A DNA stretch of 64,000 nt, taken from Simiduia curdlanivorans. GTDB lineage: Bacteria > Pseudomonadota > Gammaproteobacteria > Pseudomonadales > Cellvibrionaceae. The notes under the pieces are model-generated. The model was not told the origin of the DNA and did no database searches. It saw nothing but the letters and a program-made list of their open reading frames with translations. A program made the position numbers and the translations under genes. Shown piece by piece: positions 34,696 through 42,979 of this stretch (positions are counted from its first letter, which is position 1; each line of letters starts with the position of its first letter). The stretch lies in contig NZ_JAUFQG010000004.1 of the NCBI RefSeq assembly GCF_030409605.1, positions 1,676,501-1,740,500 on the forward strand, given 5' to 3'.

Positions 34696-37600
34696 TCGCT
34701 GCAACTATTCGTTGGTCGGTCGCTAACCGGTTTTTGGTGTTGTTGGCTACCTTTGTCATTGTTGGCGCCGGCTTTTATGCGGTGCGCCATACGCCCGTTG
34801 ATGCGATTCCGGATTTATCCGATATTCAAGTCATCGTTAAAACCAGCTATCCGGGGCAAGCACCACAGGTGGTGCAAGATCAGGTGACCTATCCACTCAC
34901 CACCGCGTTATTGTCGGTACCAGGCGCGGAAACCGTGCGCGGTTTTTCTTTTTTTGGCGACTCCTATGTATATGTCATCTTCAAAGAAAACACCGATCTG
35001 TATTGGGCGAGGTCCCGCGTTCTGGAATATTTAAGCCAAGTGGCGCCGCGCTTGCCGGCTGGAGCCACACCACAGCTCGGGCCCGACGCCACCGGCGTGG
35101 GTTGGGTATTTATCTATGCCTTGGTCGACCCAACTGGCCAGCACGATTTGAGCCAATTGCGCAGTTTACAAGACTGGTTTTTAAAATTTGAATTGCAATC
35201 GCTACCCGGTGTTGCTGAGGTCGCCACCGTGGGCGGTATGGTGCGGCAATATCAGGTGCAGGTCGATCCGCAAAAGCTACGCGCCTTTGGTATACCGCTG
35301 GCTATGGTGCAGGCGGCCATAGAGCGCGGCAATCAAGAGGTAGGTGCGTCGGTTATTGAAATGGCCGAAGCGGAATATATGTTGCGCGCCACCGGTTATA
35401 TTTCCAACTTGCAAGACTTGGAAACCATACCGCTCACCGTCAATAGCAAGGGCGTACCGGTATTATTGCGCGACGTTGCCGACATTCAGCTGGGCCCTGA
35501 TATGCGTCGCGGTGTGGCGGAGCTTAATGGCGAGGGTGAAACCGTAGGCGGTATCGTTGCCATGCGCTTCGGTGAAAATGCGCTGACCACTATCGATCAG
35601 GTCAAGGCGCGTTTAGCCGCATTATCATCGAGTTTGCCCGAGGGCGTAGAAGTGGTCACCGTTTACGACCGATCCGCACTGATTCACCGCGCGGTGAATA
35701 ATCTTTGGCATAAACTCGCCGAAGAGCTCGCCATGGTGGCCTTGGTGTGTATGATCTTTTTGTTGCATGTGCGTTCCTCCATCGTGGCCATGGTGAGCTT
35801 ACCGGTTGGCATACTGGTGGCATTTATCATCATGCACCTGCAAGGTTTGAACGCCAATATCATGTCCTTAGGCGGCATCGCCATTGCCATTGGCGCGATG
35901 ATCGATGGCGCTATTGTGCTAATCGAAAACATGCACAAGCACATGGAGAAAACCCCCTTAACCGATAAAAACCGTTGGCAGGTGGTTATCGATAGCGCGG
36001 TGGAAGTTGGGCCGGCGCTATTTTTTAGCTTGCTGATTATTACCGTGAGTTTTATTCCCGTGTTTACCTTAGAGGCGCAAGAGGGGCGACTTTTTGCACC
36101 GCTGGCGTTTACCAAAACCTATGCCATGGCGGCCAGTGCTGCACTCGCCATTACCTTGGTGCCGGTACTGATGGGCTATTTTGTTCGCGGCAAGGTTAAA
36201 TCAGAGTCGCAAAACCCGGTGAACCGTTTTTTCCTCGCTGGCTATTTGCCGCTGTTAACCTTCGTGCTGCGCTTTCCTAAGGCCACCTTGCTGTGCGCGG
36301 GCATTTTGGTTCTCACCAGTATTTGGCCACTGCAAAAATTGGGCAGTGAATTTATGCCGGCCTTGGATGAGGGCGACTTGATGTATATGCCCACCACTTA
36401 CGAAAGTATTTCTATCGGTAAGGCGCGCGAGCTGTTGCAGCAAACCGATAAACTCATTAAAACCTTACCAGAGGTTGAAACTGTATTTGGTAAAGTGGGG
36501 CGCGCCGATACTGCCACTGATCCGGCCCCGCTGACGATGATTGAAACCTTCATTCAGCTAAAGCCGAAGGCACAATGGCGCCCGGGCGTGACACTGGAAT
36601 CGCTGAAGCAAGAACTCAATGCGCTAGTGTCGTTCCCCGGCGTGACCAATGCCTGGGTCATGCCGATAAAGACCCGCATCGATATGCTCGCCACCGGCAT
36701 AAAAACCCCGGTTGGTATTAAAGTGGCAGGGCCGGATTTAGCGGTGATACAGGGTATTGGCGCGCAGCTAGAAACCCTGCTTGAAAAACTGCCCGGTACC
36801 CTGTCGGTTTATTCAGAACGAGCCGCCAACGGGCGCTATATATCGCTACAAATACAGCGCGAAAAAGCGGCGCGGTTTGGCTTGAATATAGGCGACGTGC
36901 AGCAAGTTATTGGCACGGCCGTGGGTGGTCGCAACGTTAGCGAAACAGTGGAAGGCCAAGAGCGTTACCCGATTAATCTGCGCTATCCGCAACAGTATCG
37001 GGATTCACCCGAGCAGCTTGCCTTGCTGCCTATTGTCACCCCAGGTGGTCAGCACATCACCCTTGGCGATATTGCCGATATCGTGATTGAAGAGGGCGCG
37101 GCCGGTATTAAAAGTGAGAATGCGCGCCTGAATGGATGGACTTTTATCGACATAGACGACGTGGACGTAGGCAGTTATGTGCAAGCCGGTCAAACATTAT
37201 TGGACGATAATTTAATCTTGCCGCCAGGCTATTCCCTCACCTGGGCGGGTCAATACCAATATCTAGAGCGGGCCAAAGATAAACTGAAATATCTGATACC
37301 CTTAACGCTGGTTATCATCGTCATTTTGCTCTACCTCTGTTTTCGCAATCTCACCCAAGTGGCTATGCTGATGGGCACACTGCCCTTGGCGCTGGTGGGT
37401 AGTTTATGGTTTATCTACGGCTTAGGTTTCGATCTGTCGGTGGCGGTGGGGGTGGGTATGATTGCGCTCGCGGGTGTTGCTGTTGAAACCGGCGTCATTA
37501 TGTTGGTGTATCTGGATCAAGCTTGGGCGCAATTGCGTCAACAGACAGAGCGGCCCAGTTTGCAAAAGCTCACCGAGGCTGTAATTGAAGGGGCTGCGCT

Positions 37601-37805
37601 GCGTTTGCGGCCAAAACTGATGACAGCGGCGGCTACCATTATTGGTTTAGTGCCCATCCTCTACGGAAGCGGCACAGGCTCAGAGATCATGAGCCGACTT
37701 GCAGCGCCCATGGTGGGTGGTATGGTGAGCTCTGTGTTATTAACTTTGTTTGTCTTGCCTGTTGTCTATCTAATGTGGCGCAAGCGCGAATTAGAATATG
37801 ATTAG
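34692..37805 (+). CDS. cusA: CusA-type heavy-metal RND efflux pump
   Basis: The 1037-residue protein is an HME-RND inner-membrane transporter with 12 predicted membrane helices. Two large periplasmic loops carry recognisable blocks: DLSDIQVIVKTSYPGQAPQV, GVGWVFIYALVD, LGGIAIAIGAMIDGAIVLIE and AATIIGLVPILYG. Met residues in the periplasmic cleft region (MYMPTTYES and DMLATGIKTPVGIKVAGP) fit the methionine path for Cu(I)/Ag(I). Its start ATG overlaps the cusB stop, so both are translated together. The conserved DGAIVLIE segment also fits its membrane proton relay region. Confidence 0.95.
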   Translation: MIAATIRWSVANRFLVLLATFVIVGAGFYAVRHTPVDAIPDLSDIQVIVKTSYPGQAPQVVQDQVTYPLTTALLSVPGAETVRGFSFFGDSYVYVIFKENTDLYWARSRVLEYLSQVAPRLPAGATPQLGPDATGVGWVFIYALVDPTGQHDLSQLRSLQDWFLKFELQSLPGVAEVATVGGMVRQYQVQVDPQKLRAFGIPLAMVQAAIERGNQEVGASVIEMAEAEYMLRATGYISNLQDLETIPLTVNSKGVPVLLRDVADIQLGPDMRRGVAELNGEGETVGGIVAMRFGENALTTIDQVKARLAALSSSLPEGVEVVTVYDRSALIHRAVNNLWHKLAEELAMVALVCMIFLLHVRSSIVAMVSLPVGILVAFIIMHLQGLNANIMSLGGIAIAIGAMIDGAIVLIENMHKHMEKTPLTDKNRWQVVIDSAVEVGPALFFSLLIITVSFIPVFTLEAQEGRLFAPLAFTKTYAMAASAALAITLVPVLMGYFVRGKVKSESQNPVNRFFLAGYLPLLTFVLRFPKATLLCAGILVLTSIWPLQKLGSEFMPALDEGDLMYMPTTYESISIGKARELLQQTDKLIKTLPEVETVFGKVGRADTATDPAPLTMIETFIQLKPKAQWRPGVTLESLKQELNALVSFPGVTNAWVMPIKTRIDMLATGIKTPVGIKVAGPDLAVIQGIGAQLETLLEKLPGTLSVYSERAANGRYISLQIQREKAARFGLNIGDVQQVIGTAVGGRNVSETVEGQERYPINLRYPQQYRDSPEQLALLPIVTPGGQHITLGDIADIVIEEGAAGIKSENARLNGWTFIDIDDVDVGSYVQAGQTLLDDNLILPPGYSLTWAGQYQYLERAKDKLKYLIPLTLVIIVILLYLCFRNLTQVAMLMGTLPLALVGSLWFIYGLGFDLSVAVGVGMIALAGVAVETGVIMLVYLDQAWAQLRQQTERPSLQKLTEAVIEGAALRLRPKLMTAAATIIGLVPILYGSGTGSEIMSRLAAPMVGGMVSSVLLTLFVLPVVYLMWRKRELEYD

Positions 37806-37908
37806 CGGCAAGCGGCAAGCGGCAAGCGGCAAGCGGCAAGCGGCAAGCGGCAAGCGGCAAGCGGCAAGCGGCAAGCAGCAAGCAGCAAGCAAAAAGCAAA
37901 AAGCAAAA
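37804..37908. repeat. Tandem heptanucleotide array, 15 units
   Basis: Fifteen head-to-tail 7-mers fill 37804-37908: ten AGCGGCA, then two AGCAGCA, then three AGCAAAA. The array starts right at the cusA stop and ends about 20 bp before the DUF1624 start. The same unit family, including the terminal AGCAAAA form, makes up the arrays at 15428-15574. No spacers are present, so this is not a CRISPR. Confidence 0.95.
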
Positions 37909-37928
37909 AGTGAATAGAGCGGTTCATA

Positions 37929-38624
37929 ATGAAAAATCGAAATGTCACTGTTGATTTAATAAGAACCTTGGCCATCGTGTTAATGGTGGTCTTTCATTTT
38001 ATTTACGATCTGCGCAGCTTCGGTTATGTGGCCTGGGATATTCCCGACGGCGCCGGTTGGAAGCAGTTTCGCTATGTCATCTTAACTTTGTTTTTTATCT
38101 GCGTTGGTATTGGCTTGGCCTATGTGCATGGGAAGCAAACCCAGTGGCGAGGCTTCTTGCGCAGATTCATGCAAGTGTCAGTTGGCGCGGCGCTGGTGAC
38201 GGCTATGTCTTTGGTGATGTTTCCGAAAAACTGGATCTACTTTGGCGTGCTGCATTTTATTGCCTTGGCAAGCCTTCTCGCCCTACCTTTAGCGCGCCGC
38301 CCGCAAGTGGCCCTGTGGTTTGGCCTGCTGTTTATCGCGGCCTTTAATATGGGGTGGATTAGCAGTCGTTGGCCATTTATCTATATTGGCCAATGGTTGC
38401 CAAGCTATGCCAACGATTTTGTCCCGATTATTCCCTGGTTCGGTGTTGTGTGCTTGGGAATATTTTTAGGCCATAGCAGGTGGTTGGCGCGCGACCCGCT
38501 AGGCATGATCAAACTTAAACGCTGGCAGGCGTGGCCGGGCAAGCACAGTTTATTGGTGTATTTGATTCATCAACCGATATTAATTGGCTTGTTGACGGTT
38601 TTTAATTATCTAATGGTCAAGTGA
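37929..38624 (+). CDS. DUF1624 (heparan-alpha-glucosaminide acetyltransferase-like) membrane protein
   Basis: The 231-residue protein has about seven membrane helices. It opens VDLIRTLAIVLMVVFHFIYD, has FGVLHFIALASLL in the middle and ends with GKHSLLVYLIHQPILIGLL, which are the DUF1624 family blocks. Members resemble acyltransferases such as HGSNAT, with a conserved membrane His (LVVFHF here) thought to move acyl groups. The bacterial substrate is unknown. It follows the heptamer array and precedes the esterase remnant. Confidence 0.87.
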   Translation: MKNRNVTVDLIRTLAIVLMVVFHFIYDLRSFGYVAWDIPDGAGWKQFRYVILTLFFICVGIGLAYVHGKQTQWRGFLRRFMQVSVGAALVTAMSLVMFPKNWIYFGVLHFIALASLLALPLARRPQVALWFGLLFIAAFNMGWISSRWPFIYIGQWLPSYANDFVPIIPWFGVVCLGIFLGHSRWLARDPLGMIKLKRWQAWPGKHSLLVYLIHQPILIGLLTVFNYLMVK

Positions 38625-38710
38625 GCGCTGTCAGTTACTGCCTTTTCGCTGGCAAGTTAAGCATAACGCCTTAAATCCGAAAAAAAATTTATAGCAGGCT
38701 CGAGCTCTGG

Positions 38711-39187
38711 GGAAATTTGGCGCCTGCCATCGCGTTGAAAGTCCGAGATGAACATGGTCTCGCCCTGGCAGGTCAACTTCTTTTTTATCCTGTACTGGAT
38801 TATCGCTGTGTAACACCTTCGATGTATAAGAATGCTGACGCACCTGTATGGACAGGGAAAAATTGTCGGGATATGTGGCGGCAGTATCTCAACCTTACCC
38901 CAGCAGAAATGTCGGCTACCCAGGTGAGCTATTACGCTTCGCCGGCAATGGCGAGTGACTTAACGGGGCTACCGGCGACTTATATTTCGCGCTGTGAATT
39001 TGATCCGCTGTGTGATGAGGCAGAGGTATTTGCTAAGCGCTTAAGCGATGCTGGTATTCAAGTCGAAAGTGTTTTCCATGCGTCTACTGTGCACGGTTTC
39101 GATCTCCTGCTTCCCATCGCCTTAAGCCGTCAGGCAATTGCAATGGGTGTTGCCGCTGCTCGATCTTTTATTGACATAGATACTTGA
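38711..39187 (+). pseudogene. 5'-truncated alpha/beta hydrolase (HSL-type esterase) remnant
   Basis: The frame reads GNLAPAIALKVRDEHGLALA and onward, which corresponds to the family stretch beginning at the nucleophile elbow GDSAGGNLAAAIALK. The upstream half (oxyanion HGGG and the catalytic Ser) is missing. Reading back, the frame becomes unlike the family just before 38711 and meets a stop at 38672-38674. The catalytic Asp (CEFDPLCDEA) and His (TVHGFDLL) of the C-terminal half remain. It probably cannot hydrolyse esters. A TTG at 38717 could still start a fragment of about 156 residues, so a short product is conceivable. Confidence 0.8.
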
Positions 39188-39224
39188 GTGAGGGCTATTA
39201 GTTATCTGCGTTTTCTGCGCATAT

Positions 39225-39250
39225 AAAAAAGCCGCCATAGGAATGGCGGC
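39225..39250 (-). terminator. Intrinsic terminator of the TonB-receptor gene
   Basis: Inverted repeat GCCGCCAT/ATGGCGGC (39231-39238 with 39243-39250). On the minus strand a TTTTTT run follows immediately. Two more hairpins lie between it and the receptor stop (39255-39274 and 39277-39302). Confidence 0.88.
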
Positions 39251-39354
39251 AACTGCATAGTGACTTAACTATGCATGGCAGGAATCAAACCGTGCTCCTG
39301 CCGAGAGAGCCGATCGCCGGAGAGCGACCGGTAAAACACCAAGCGAGTATTGAC

Positions 39355-41595
39355 TTAAAAGTTATAGGTCAAGTCTACTCCGTAGGTTCGCCCCTTGTTG
39401 AGTGGCGCGAAACTGCCGCCTAGTGGAACAGGGCCTAAGACGGCTGGTAGCTGGGTGTCACCGCCGTGGTTGACGCTATTGAGTAAGTTGTTAGCGTATA
39501 GACCTAACACCCAGTGTTCATCGTTACTGTGGAAGTCGATGCCCGCATTGAGAATTTCCTGTTCATTGATGGTGCCGAGATTATTGTCGGTATAGGCCGA
39601 TGCATCGCGGAAGCCAAAGCTAAGTCTCGATGACATATAACCCCAATTGCCTAAACCTAAATCGTGGTTGATTCCGATGCTATAGGTAAGTTTTGCGGCT
39701 CGTGGTAAATCCAATGATTTATCAGCGTCATCGATAATTCCGTCGCCATTTAAGTCATAGAAAAGCTTATCGTAGCCGGCGTCAGTTAAGCCAACGGAGG
39801 CATTTAAAACCAGATTTTGTGTCAATGCATAGGTGCCATCGAGCTCCAAGCCCATGATTGTTGCATCAGCTGTGTTGCGAATAACTTGAACAACGCCGGC
39901 AAAGGGATCTGACAAATTGATTTCTCTTTGCATATCGGAGATTCGATTATAGAAGACAGCACCGTTAATACGCAGCTTGTTGTCTAGGTCGGATTTAAAG
40001 CCAATTTCAAAGCTATCGACAGTTTCTTCATCGAAGGGACCAGGAGCCTCTGTAATAGAGGCGTTTCGCAAGTTATAGCCGCCCGACCGCTGGCCGCGAG
40101 TTAGGCTTGTGTAAACCATGGTATCGGCTGAAATAAAATAAGTTAGGCCTATTTTTGGTGAAAAACTTGACCATGTTTTATCGTCGATAAAATCTAAGGT
40201 GCAGGTATTTTCCAAGACGTTACAGGGGCTATTGCTGTTTAGGATAAGTGTTGCAATTTCGGCTTCTTTCTTTTCTTCTGTATAGCGGCCGCCTAAGGTT
40301 AATAGTAGACTTTCAGTGAGGGAGTAATCTGCGGCTAAGAAGAGCGCGGCGGTTTCCACTGTGTAGTTACCGCCACCGTCGAGTGTGCTGGCGCCATTCA
40401 GATAGCTGCGGCTCTCGTGGTAGTTAAGTTCGTTGGTGAAGTAATAGATACCCGTAGTTACCTCCAAGTTCTCGTTAACCTGTGCGTTGTAGCGTAGCTC
40501 GTTACTAAACTGCTCTGCATCCAGCGCTGCATCCGAGTGAAACAATGAGAGTGGCGATGCATCAATATCGCCTCGCGAGGGCGCAGATGATTGACGCCAG
40601 CCGGCAATGTTTGTCAGAGTGCCTATGCCTACTTCCCAGTTGACTTCCAAACTTGCTAGATCAGAATCGACTAAATAGAAACCCTCTTCGTTCACGGAGA
40701 AGTCGTGTTCATCGCGGTCGAAGTTACCCCAGCTCCCATCAACGCCGCTGCCGTTGGTATGACTTTGAGCAGCGGGACCGCTAGCATCCAATTCATAGTG
40801 TTCATAGCGAAGTGTTGCGTCCAGGTTTTCGTTGGGTTCCCATGCCAGTACTACGCGAGCCATTTTGGTTTCAGAACCACCGAAAGCTTCGTCGTTGTAG
40901 CTATTTTTAAACCAGCCTTGATCGTCGTTATAGTAGGCAACCAGTTTGCCGGCAAGGGTATCCGTTAAGCCACCGCTCACGCTTGCCATGAGATAGGCGT
41001 TGGGTTTTTCGCCGCCGCCTTCAACCGCCGTCCGAACGGTTGCTTCTGTTTCCTGGGTTGGCTTTTTGGTGTTAATCAATACAGCGCCGCCCGTGACATT
41101 ACGGCCGAATAAAATACCTTGCGGCCCGCGCAATATTTCGATGCTGGCTAAATCGAAGGTATCGAAAATAATGCCGTTGTTTACGCCCATATAAACACCG
41201 TCAACAAAGATGCCAACGGTTGGGTCAATAGAAGGAATTGAACTATTAATACCTAAGCCGCGAATAGAGAAGTTTGCGGTGCCCTTGGTTGTGCCTGCGT
41301 CGTCCATTGCAACATTGGGTAGCCCCACGGACAGGCTAGTTAGATTTCGCACTTTTAACGCCTGCAACTGTTGCTCGCCAATGGCCGCCACAGAGAGCGG
41401 CGCGTCTTGTGCGCTTTCCGCTTTTTTGCGCGCGGTTACGACTATCTCTTCGAGTAATGTTGAGCTAACTGATCGCTTTGTTTCTTGCGCGACAGTCAGG
41501 GTGGAATGGCTTGCAGCAAGACAGACTCCCAACGCAATGCTGGTTAAGGGTAGACGTCTGGATGAACCTGGGTGATGCTCTTTCATTGATCTCAT
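39355..41595 (-). CDS. TonB-dependent receptor of the HMG-CoA reductase locus
   Basis: The 746-residue protein has a signal peptide (to about SHSTLTVAQ), a TonB-box-like LEEIVVTARKK, a plug domain (about 55-170, IEILRGPQGILFGRNVTGGA) and a long barrel ending GRTYGVDLTYNF. It is of the broad class used for complex organic ligands, not the classic siderophore type. The substrate is unknown. It is divergent from an AraC regulator and lies next to HMG-CoA reductase, MFS and acyl-CoA ligase genes. ATG 41595 follows GGAG. A TTG at 41610 would add five residues. Confidence 0.9.
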   Translation of the reverse strand: MRSMKEHHPGSSRRLPLTSIALGVCLAASHSTLTVAQETKRSVSSTLLEEIVVTARKKAESAQDAPLSVAAIGEQQLQALKVRNLTSLSVGLPNVAMDDAGTTKGTANFSIRGLGINSSIPSIDPTVGIFVDGVYMGVNNGIIFDTFDLASIEILRGPQGILFGRNVTGGAVLINTKKPTQETEATVRTAVEGGGEKPNAYLMASVSGGLTDTLAGKLVAYYNDDQGWFKNSYNDEAFGGSETKMARVVLAWEPNENLDATLRYEHYELDASGPAAQSHTNGSGVDGSWGNFDRDEHDFSVNEEGFYLVDSDLASLEVNWEVGIGTLTNIAGWRQSSAPSRGDIDASPLSLFHSDAALDAEQFSNELRYNAQVNENLEVTTGIYYFTNELNYHESRSYLNGASTLDGGGNYTVETAALFLAADYSLTESLLLTLGGRYTEEKKEAEIATLILNSNSPCNVLENTCTLDFIDDKTWSSFSPKIGLTYFISADTMVYTSLTRGQRSGGYNLRNASITEAPGPFDEETVDSFEIGFKSDLDNKLRINGAVFYNRISDMQREINLSDPFAGVVQVIRNTADATIMGLELDGTYALTQNLVLNASVGLTDAGYDKLFYDLNGDGIIDDADKSLDLPRAAKLTYSIGINHDLGLGNWGYMSSRLSFGFRDASAYTDNNLGTINEQEILNAGIDFHSNDEHWVLGLYANNLLNSVNHGGDTQLPAVLGPVPLGGSFAPLNKGRTYGVDLTYNF

Positions 41596-41850
41596 TATTG
41601 TGCTCTCCAATGGGGTGCAATTTTTAGTGTTTTAAAGCCCCGTCTGATTGAGTCAGACAAATAGATGCTATGCATTATGGTCAACGGAGCGTTATTCCTA
41701 GGGCGCCAATTACGTTAGCTTTTTTTGCCAGCGATGCATTGCGAGTAGCCGTTATGTGTGTGTTAGACTCAGGCTGAAGAGCGGGAATAAAAACATTATA
41801 AAGTCTGCGAATAAGCCTTATCACAGACACTGATAAATACCGGGATTCTC

Positions 41851-42873
41851 ATGGCTAATGGTCCAGATGTTATTGGTTGCTGGTTGACGTTATTTGCCAG
41901 TGCGTTATCTAGCTATAATATAGATGCGCCGGCGTTTTTAACGGAGCAAGGCGTTGATTATGCAAAGGCTTCCGATCCCAATTATCGGTTGCCGGTTGTT
42001 ATTATGGCGCAACTTTGGCATGCGGCAGTGGCGCAAACTGGCGATAAAACCTTTGGCTTAAAAGCGGGCACATTCGTAACCCCCATGACCTTCAGCGCTC
42101 TAGGTGTCGCACTCTGGAGTTGTTGCACCATTCGCGATCATTTCAACTGCTTGGTGCGTTACATGCACGTATTCACCAACGCGGTCGATATTTCAGTGGA
42201 AGAGACCCATGAATATCTCATTACCACCAGTCGTTTAAGGCATGAAGGTGGTCGAAGCGCAGCATCGGATTATGCACAAGATGCGGTGTATGCCGCCATG
42301 ATCACCCTCAGCCGGTCCCATTACAAATCAGATTTTTCCATGGTAAAGCTCGAGCTTACTCGAGCCCAACCTGACGATGAGGCGCCATACCTGGCGCTGT
42401 TTCGCTGTCCGGTAACCTTTGGCCACCCGTTGAGTCGGGCTTGGTATAAGCGCTCCGATGTCGATGTTGCTATTCCTGGCTGCAATAGAGAAATGGCAAA
42501 CGCGACGGAGAAGTTAGCCCAAGATTATTTGGCCAAGCTCGAGTTAAAAAATGCAGATCTACAGCATCGTGTGCAAGATATGATTGTCAATTTGATGCCG
42601 CAAGGTGAGGCCACCTTAGAGCGAGTGGCCGATCTTCTTCATATGAGCTCGCGCACATTGCACAGGAAGCTGGAGGCTGAAAATTCCAGCTTTCGCCTGG
42701 AAGTTGAGGCTGTCAGGCAGCGCTTGGCGCGCGAGTATATGTTGGATAATAGCCTTTCCTTGGGCGATATAAGCTTCCTATTAGGCTTCTCAAGTTCGAG
42801 TAACTTTACCCGAGCATTTCGCCGTTGGACGGGAAAAACACCGCAGGATTTTCGTCAGATACAGTTTTACTGA
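41851..42873 (+). CDS. AraC-family regulator with arabinose-binding-type N-terminal domain
   Basis: The 340-residue protein has an N-terminal Arabinose_bd domain (about 20-205, PVVIMAQLWHAAVAQTGDKT and TFSALGVALWSC) and two C-terminal AraC-type helix-turn-helix motifs (about 240-338, ATLERVADLLHMSSRTLHRK and LSLGDISFLLGFSSSSNFTR ending RRWTGKTPQDFR). This is the OruR/ArgR-like subgroup. It is divergent from the TonB receptor and precedes the HMG-CoA reductase by 107 bp, so it probably controls both directions. The inducer is unknown. Confidence 0.9.
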   Translation: MANGPDVIGCWLTLFASALSSYNIDAPAFLTEQGVDYAKASDPNYRLPVVIMAQLWHAAVAQTGDKTFGLKAGTFVTPMTFSALGVALWSCCTIRDHFNCLVRYMHVFTNAVDISVEETHEYLITTSRLRHEGGRSAASDYAQDAVYAAMITLSRSHYKSDFSMVKLELTRAQPDDEAPYLALFRCPVTFGHPLSRAWYKRSDVDVAIPGCNREMANATEKLAQDYLAKLELKNADLQHRVQDMIVNLMPQGEATLERVADLLHMSSRTLHRKLEAENSSFRLEVEAVRQRLAREYMLDNSLSLGDISFLLGFSSSSNFTRAFRRWTGKTPQDFRQIQFY

Positions 42874-42979
42874 TTGGCAAAATAAGTAAAATCAGTTGTC
42901 CATTTTGGAATAACCAAAAAATATTACGCGACTTAACCTAACACACTTGAATTCTGTCATTCGAGTTGAAGGTTTTTGT

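Noticed and set aside
37687..37899. Minus-strand frame with LAACRLP repeated many times
   Set aside because: It is a translation of the tandem heptamer array plus antisense cusA. The repeat has a 7-bp period, so any ORF is accidental.
37804..37908. CRISPR array
   Set aside because: Units of 7 bp follow each other directly with no spacers and no cas genes are present.
42947..42979. Extended N-terminus of the HMG-CoA reductase from TTG 42947
   Set aside because: GAAGG directly precedes ATG 42980 and the 11 added residues have no family counterpart.
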